In this document: positions 50,927-54,047 of the stretch, in pieces
Layout: each line of letters starts with the position of its first letter
How positions within the stretch are numbered: position 1 is the first letter of the stretch
Source: a virus
IMG/VR virus record: IMGVR_UViG_3300035698_015422
Location: 1-54,047 of that record
DNA: 54,047 bases
Direction: 5' to 3' (one strand)
Translations under genes and position numbers: made by a program
Notes under the pieces: model-generated
Database searches by the model: none
Told to the model about the DNA's origin: nothing
What the model saw: the letters and a program-made list of their open reading frames with translations, nothing else

Positions 50927-51690
50927 CTTAGTAGACCCCCAAAGGCGAGTGAGTCAGTCCCTTCCCTGTTAGAGTATATAAAGCCTGAAGTAGAAGACTT
51001 TGTACGATCTCTCAAAAAGTGATCATCTGAACTTCCGGTCATTGCCAATATTACAGAATTTATTTCCGTATTATCTGATGATACTAAAAATTTGTTATAA
51101 ATACTTGAATCATCAAAAGGGTTGACAGTTCTTTCAGAGTCTCCACTAACTCCAGGAAGAAACATATTTACAATGGTATTTGCCGAATCTAAAAAATAAT
51201 CAAAAGAATCATTTTGAATAAGTTCAAAGAAAGAATTTTTTACATCTGACTTCCCAAATCTATCAAGGTTTCCGTCCATAAGTGCGCCTTTGATCGATCT
51301 CTCGTATGGTGGTTGACTCTTAAAAGAAGCTATTCCTCGAATCTCTAATGGCTCAAGAGAACCATCAATAGGCAAAAAGTCTCCAACTAAAATTTCAGAT
51401 CCTCCAAATTGGGTAGGGTCTTGCAAGTAAGTTTCAGATACGATTCTCTCTCGATCACTGAATGACGAACCTTCTTCGAATGGCTTTGATTGATCGAAAC
51501 TTATTTTTTCTAAATAGAAGTCAGGATCTCCTGTTCCCATTTGTGGGAGAATTGAAGCATTTCTTTTTACCTTACTCCTTACAGATACTCCTTGCGATAG
51601 TCTTTCAAACGAAGAAATATCAATACCTCCTGAGACAGGTTGATCCACTACTCTTATTGCTGGTGCTTCTATGTAAGGTTCGATAGACAT
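50923..51690 (-). CDS. Hypothetical tail/baseplate protein
   Basis: A 255-residue protein starting MSIEPYIEAPAIRVVDQPV, rich in Ser, Asp and Gly, with few hydrophobic stretches. No domain is recognised. It lies between two large structural genes and is coupled at its stop to the 875-residue gene by ATGA. It is probably an adaptor or chaperone for those proteins. The C-terminal FIYSNREGTDSLAFGGLL looks like a terminal strand. The role is inferred only from position. Confidence 0.6.
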   Translation of the reverse strand: MSIEPYIEAPAIRVVDQPVSGGIDISSFERLSQGVSVRSKVKRNASILPQMGTGDPDFYLEKISFDQSKPFEEGSSFSDRERIVSETYLQDPTQFGGSEILVGDFLPIDGSLEPLEIRGIASFKSQPPYERSIKGALMDGNLDRFGKSDVKNSFFELIQNDSFDYFLDSANTIVNMFLPGVSGDSERTVNPFDDSSIYNKFLVSSDNTEINSVILAMTGSSDDHFLRDRTKSSTSGFIYSNREGTDSLAFGGLLR

Positions 51691-51691
51691 A

Positions 51692-54047
51692 TTAGTATTT
51701 CTTTACTACTCCTACAATCTGTTGTAATAGTATAGCACCTTTTTGAGTATTTCTTTCTGATGCATTTAGGTATTGGTCAACATTCAGATTTTCATACTTT
51801 GCCCTTTCAAGCATATGACTTTCAATTACGAAGTTTACACCTCTAAATTTCGTCTTTCTTGGTAATAGTGCTTCTATAAATGTTCCAATACTTCGATCAA
51901 ACCATTTGAAAAATTCGAAAAATGACTTGAGATTAATCTTTCCCGTCAGTCTATTGAAATAGATTTCTCTAAGGTTTTCTAGACCAGGGTAGTCAGGGGA
52001 GAATTGAAGTTCAGGATCTCCTAAAATATTGTCTAAAGACTCCAGAGTGGAGAATATGTTTACCATGTCCTGATCTAAGGCATCGACTATACTAAAATCG
52101 ATTGTAAATCTAGTATCGTCTTGAGGCATTTCATTAGCGTCTATTTTGTGAACAGTTCCAAAAGTAGCGTTGTTCTTTTCTGCTATTGAAAAATTTTGAT
52201 ATCCTCGTGCTCGAACCTTATTTGTTGTTGACGCTTCATCAAATTTGGGGGAAATATGCGCAAAATAAAATGTTTCTGGCTTAATCACGTCCTTAGTAGA
52301 CTCAAACCCAGACCCAACTAAGTGAAGGTCATTTTGAGAAAAGTCAAACACCAATATATTTCCGCTTGCATCAGATCCAGTCAAAACCTGATCTGTTCCT
52401 GCGTCGATCCTCAATCTACCAAATGACCCTGATGCATCTGTTACGAAATTGAAGTTAGATAAAGGATCCTCTACACCAATAGACTTAAAGTTTCTAACAT
52501 GCTCTCTCCACTCATTTTTAGATAAGCCTTTTGACCAAAACCTTACTTGGCCGACCTTTCCTTCAAAAGATACTGTCCGTGCAGCTTCAGGAGCTATGTC
52601 CGTATCTGATAAGTACAAGAATCCTGATCCAGAATCAAAAGTGTCTTCTCCAATAACTAATCGAGAACCGAACTGGTTCATAGTCGATGACAATATTTCT
52701 TGAACATCATTTCTTTCATTATTTGAGTGCTCTAAAAAGAATGATGAAGTTGTAAATTCCTCTACAATTCTTCCCCGATCCGCTCTCGCAGCCCTTAGGA
52801 AGAATGAGGAGCTTACATCTGATTTTACAAAACCTGACTCAAGATACTCTGATGGATCATCATTTCTAAAGCGGCCAGCAGAAATACTCCATTGATTTCC
52901 GTCGAATACATTAACTCCAGTAAGCGATAACTGTAAAAGATTTGAATCAGAAGTAAGATCACTAGAGGGACGAGCAAACACCGTAACTTCTTCTGAACCA
53001 GATATCGCAAGCATATTGAAGTACGGGATTTCTCCACCAATAAAATCCGATGTTGTTCCTGTAACAACCAGCCTTGCCAAACTCTGAGTTGTTGCCCCAA
53101 CCCTTCTATTTTTGGGAAACTTATAAATACCCTCAATTGTCCATGAGCCTGATGTAAATAGGCCGTCTCCGACGAGTGGAGAAATTCCATGAAGGCTACC
53201 ATTACTTTGCATTGTCCCACTAGGTTCAGGATACCCCACTTCAATTCTAGACCCAGACAAGAAAGGGCTCTTAATAAGAGATGTAGTTCCTGACATATCA
53301 AGAAATGTTGATACCTCCGTCCTTATCTCTCTTTGATTTGAAAGATTTCTTTTTGTAGGACCGCCGAATTCTCTGATTCTAAAGTTAGAGTCTGGGTCTA
53401 TTCCTATCGCCCTTATGAATGACTTTACGCTATGCAAAGTCCCCTTCGATCTGACTATCTCTTTTAAGTTTACAAGAATTCTTCTCCAAATTAGATTTTG
53501 AACATTTTGCAAAGAAGATGAAGAGCTTCCAAAGTCATTTTGTAAATTTTCTGCGTCTATAAATTGTTCTACAGAAGATCCGTTGAATAAGTTCGGTAAG
53601 GAAAATCCGTAATATTCTGCTATTTTTGGAAGAAGCTGATCTGTTGCAGCATTTCTCCCATCGTAATTGACATGTAAGGTTTTTCCAAAGTTGTCAATCA
53701 TTATTTTCATTTCATCAAAAAACTTTGCCCAAATAAACAATATTGATTGTAATAATTGAGCTTGTCCAGTTTCTCCTGTTCCAGGCAAACTCTCACCAGT
53801 ATACGCATCAACTAAAGTACCATCTACTGTTTCAAAAGCCTCTTCTGCTCGGCCTTCAAGGAAATAGTGTGGAGGAACAAGCTTTGTAATAACATTTGGA
53901 TTTGAAGAATCATATCTTGTTGCAGAAGAAACTAAATCAACATTGTAGTCTATAAGAGGTTGGTAATTTGGAAACAATACAGGATTCAAATTGATATTCT
54001 CTGACAACATTGGATTCGCTATAGAGCTAGTTGATCTCAAAAGTAGA
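51692..54047 (-). CDS. Baseplate/tail protein with LamG-like region, 5' end at window edge
   Basis: At least 782 residues. The frame stays open to the window edge, so the start may lie outside; an internal ATG would begin MLSENINLNPVLFP. Near residues 110-230, QSILFIWAKFFDEMK, KIAEYYGFSLPNLF and LIWRRILVNLKEIVRSKGTL resemble the helical core of phage tail-end baseplate proteins of the gpI type. A LamG-like region follows (SWTIEGIYKFPKNRRVGATT ... GKVGQVRFWSKGLSKNEWRE). It ends with helices (LEARKT-like basic segments, ALLPRKTKFRGVNFVIESHM). Probable baseplate wedge or fibre-attachment protein. Confidence 0.65.
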   Translation of the reverse strand, partial: LLLRSTSSIANPMLSENINLNPVLFPNYQPLIDYNVDLVSSATRYDSSNPNVITKLVPPHYFLEGRAEEAFETVDGTLVDAYTGESLPGTGETGQAQLLQSILFIWAKFFDEMKIMIDNFGKTLHVNYDGRNAATDQLLPKIAEYYGFSLPNLFNGSSVEQFIDAENLQNDFGSSSSSLQNVQNLIWRRILVNLKEIVRSKGTLHSVKSFIRAIGIDPDSNFRIREFGGPTKRNLSNQREIRTEVSTFLDMSGTTSLIKSPFLSGSRIEVGYPEPSGTMQSNGSLHGISPLVGDGLFTSGSWTIEGIYKFPKNRRVGATTQSLARLVVTGTTSDFIGGEIPYFNMLAISGSEEVTVFARPSSDLTSDSNLLQLSLTGVNVFDGNQWSISAGRFRNDDPSEYLESGFVKSDVSSSFFLRAARADRGRIVEEFTTSSFFLEHSNNERNDVQEILSSTMNQFGSRLVIGEDTFDSGSGFLYLSDTDIAPEAARTVSFEGKVGQVRFWSKGLSKNEWREHVRNFKSIGVEDPLSNFNFVTDASGSFGRLRIDAGTDQVLTGSDASGNILVFDFSQNDLHLVGSGFESTKDVIKPETFYFAHISPKFDEASTTNKVRARGYQNFSIAEKNNATFGTVHKIDANEMPQDDTRFTIDFSIVDALDQDMVNIFSTLESLDNILGDPELQFSPDYPGLENLREIYFNRLTGKINLKSFFEFFKWFDRSIGTFIEALLPRKTKFRGVNFVIESHMLERAKYENLNVDQYLNASERNTQKGAILLQQIVGVVKKY

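Noticed and set aside
1-54047. tRNA genes, CRISPR arrays, insertion sequences, lysis genes
   Set aside because: I looked for cloverleaf arms, spaced direct repeats, transposase motifs and holin or endolysin signatures and saw none I could support by eye.

Overview
This window looks like the virion-gene region of a large, AT-rich, contractile-tailed (T4-superfamily) bacteriophage. The evidence is a T4-like set of head, neck and tail genes on one strand: large terminase, portal, prohead protease, acidic scaffold, major capsid protein, three neck and tail-completion proteins, two tail sheath proteins and a tail tube. A block of very large beta-rich tail or baseplate proteins and a small replication and recombination block (primase, RuvC-like resolvase, Mre11/Rad50-type nuclease) accompany them. 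The host cannot be read from the sequence. I see no tRNA, rRNA, CRISPR array, insertion sequence or lysis gene. Almost every supported gene is on the minus strand, so transcription runs from high to low coordinates.

Layout in transcription order. (1) About 54.0 to 34.6 kb: nine large structural proteins, probably baseplate, fibre and tail adornment, with LamG-like and fibronectin-III-like folds. Two pairs share terminal modules. (2) 34.6 to 30.8 kb: small proteins (one GNAT-like), a RuvC-like resolvase, a membrane HExxH protein, an acidic protein and a zinc-ribbon TOPRIM primase. (3) 30.8 to 27.6 kb: one polypeptide joining an Mre11/SbcD/gp47 nuclease to a Rad50/SbcC/gp46 ATPase. (4) 27.6 to 24.2 kb: small genes around the large terminase. 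(5) 24.1 to 12.3 kb: the head-assembly operon. Its portal gene is interrupted by two inteins, followed by protease, several probable core proteins, scaffold and capsid protein, closed by a strong terminator. (6) 12.3 to 9.8 kb: an accessory island with a possible lone plus-strand transcription unit, a 2H phosphoesterase, a terminase ATPase-domain paralogue and a protein resembling a piece of the portal. (7) 9.8 kb to the start: neck proteins (gp13, gp14 and gp15 types), two tandem sheath genes and the tube.

The most unusual points are these. The portal gene has two adjacent inteins separated by only five extein codons. A small cassette pairs a truncated portal-like protein with a nuclease-less terminase paralogue. 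The Mre11-Rad50 fusion has an atypical hook. A short LRE-type N-terminal motif recurs on six otherwise unrelated proteins and may be a capsid-targeting signal; one carrier is a 2H phosphoesterase. An intrinsic terminator hairpin lies inside the first codons of a zinc-ribbon gene. Several genes are joined by TAATG or ATGA stop-start overlaps, and a CTATTTAT-like motif recurs upstream of late genes.
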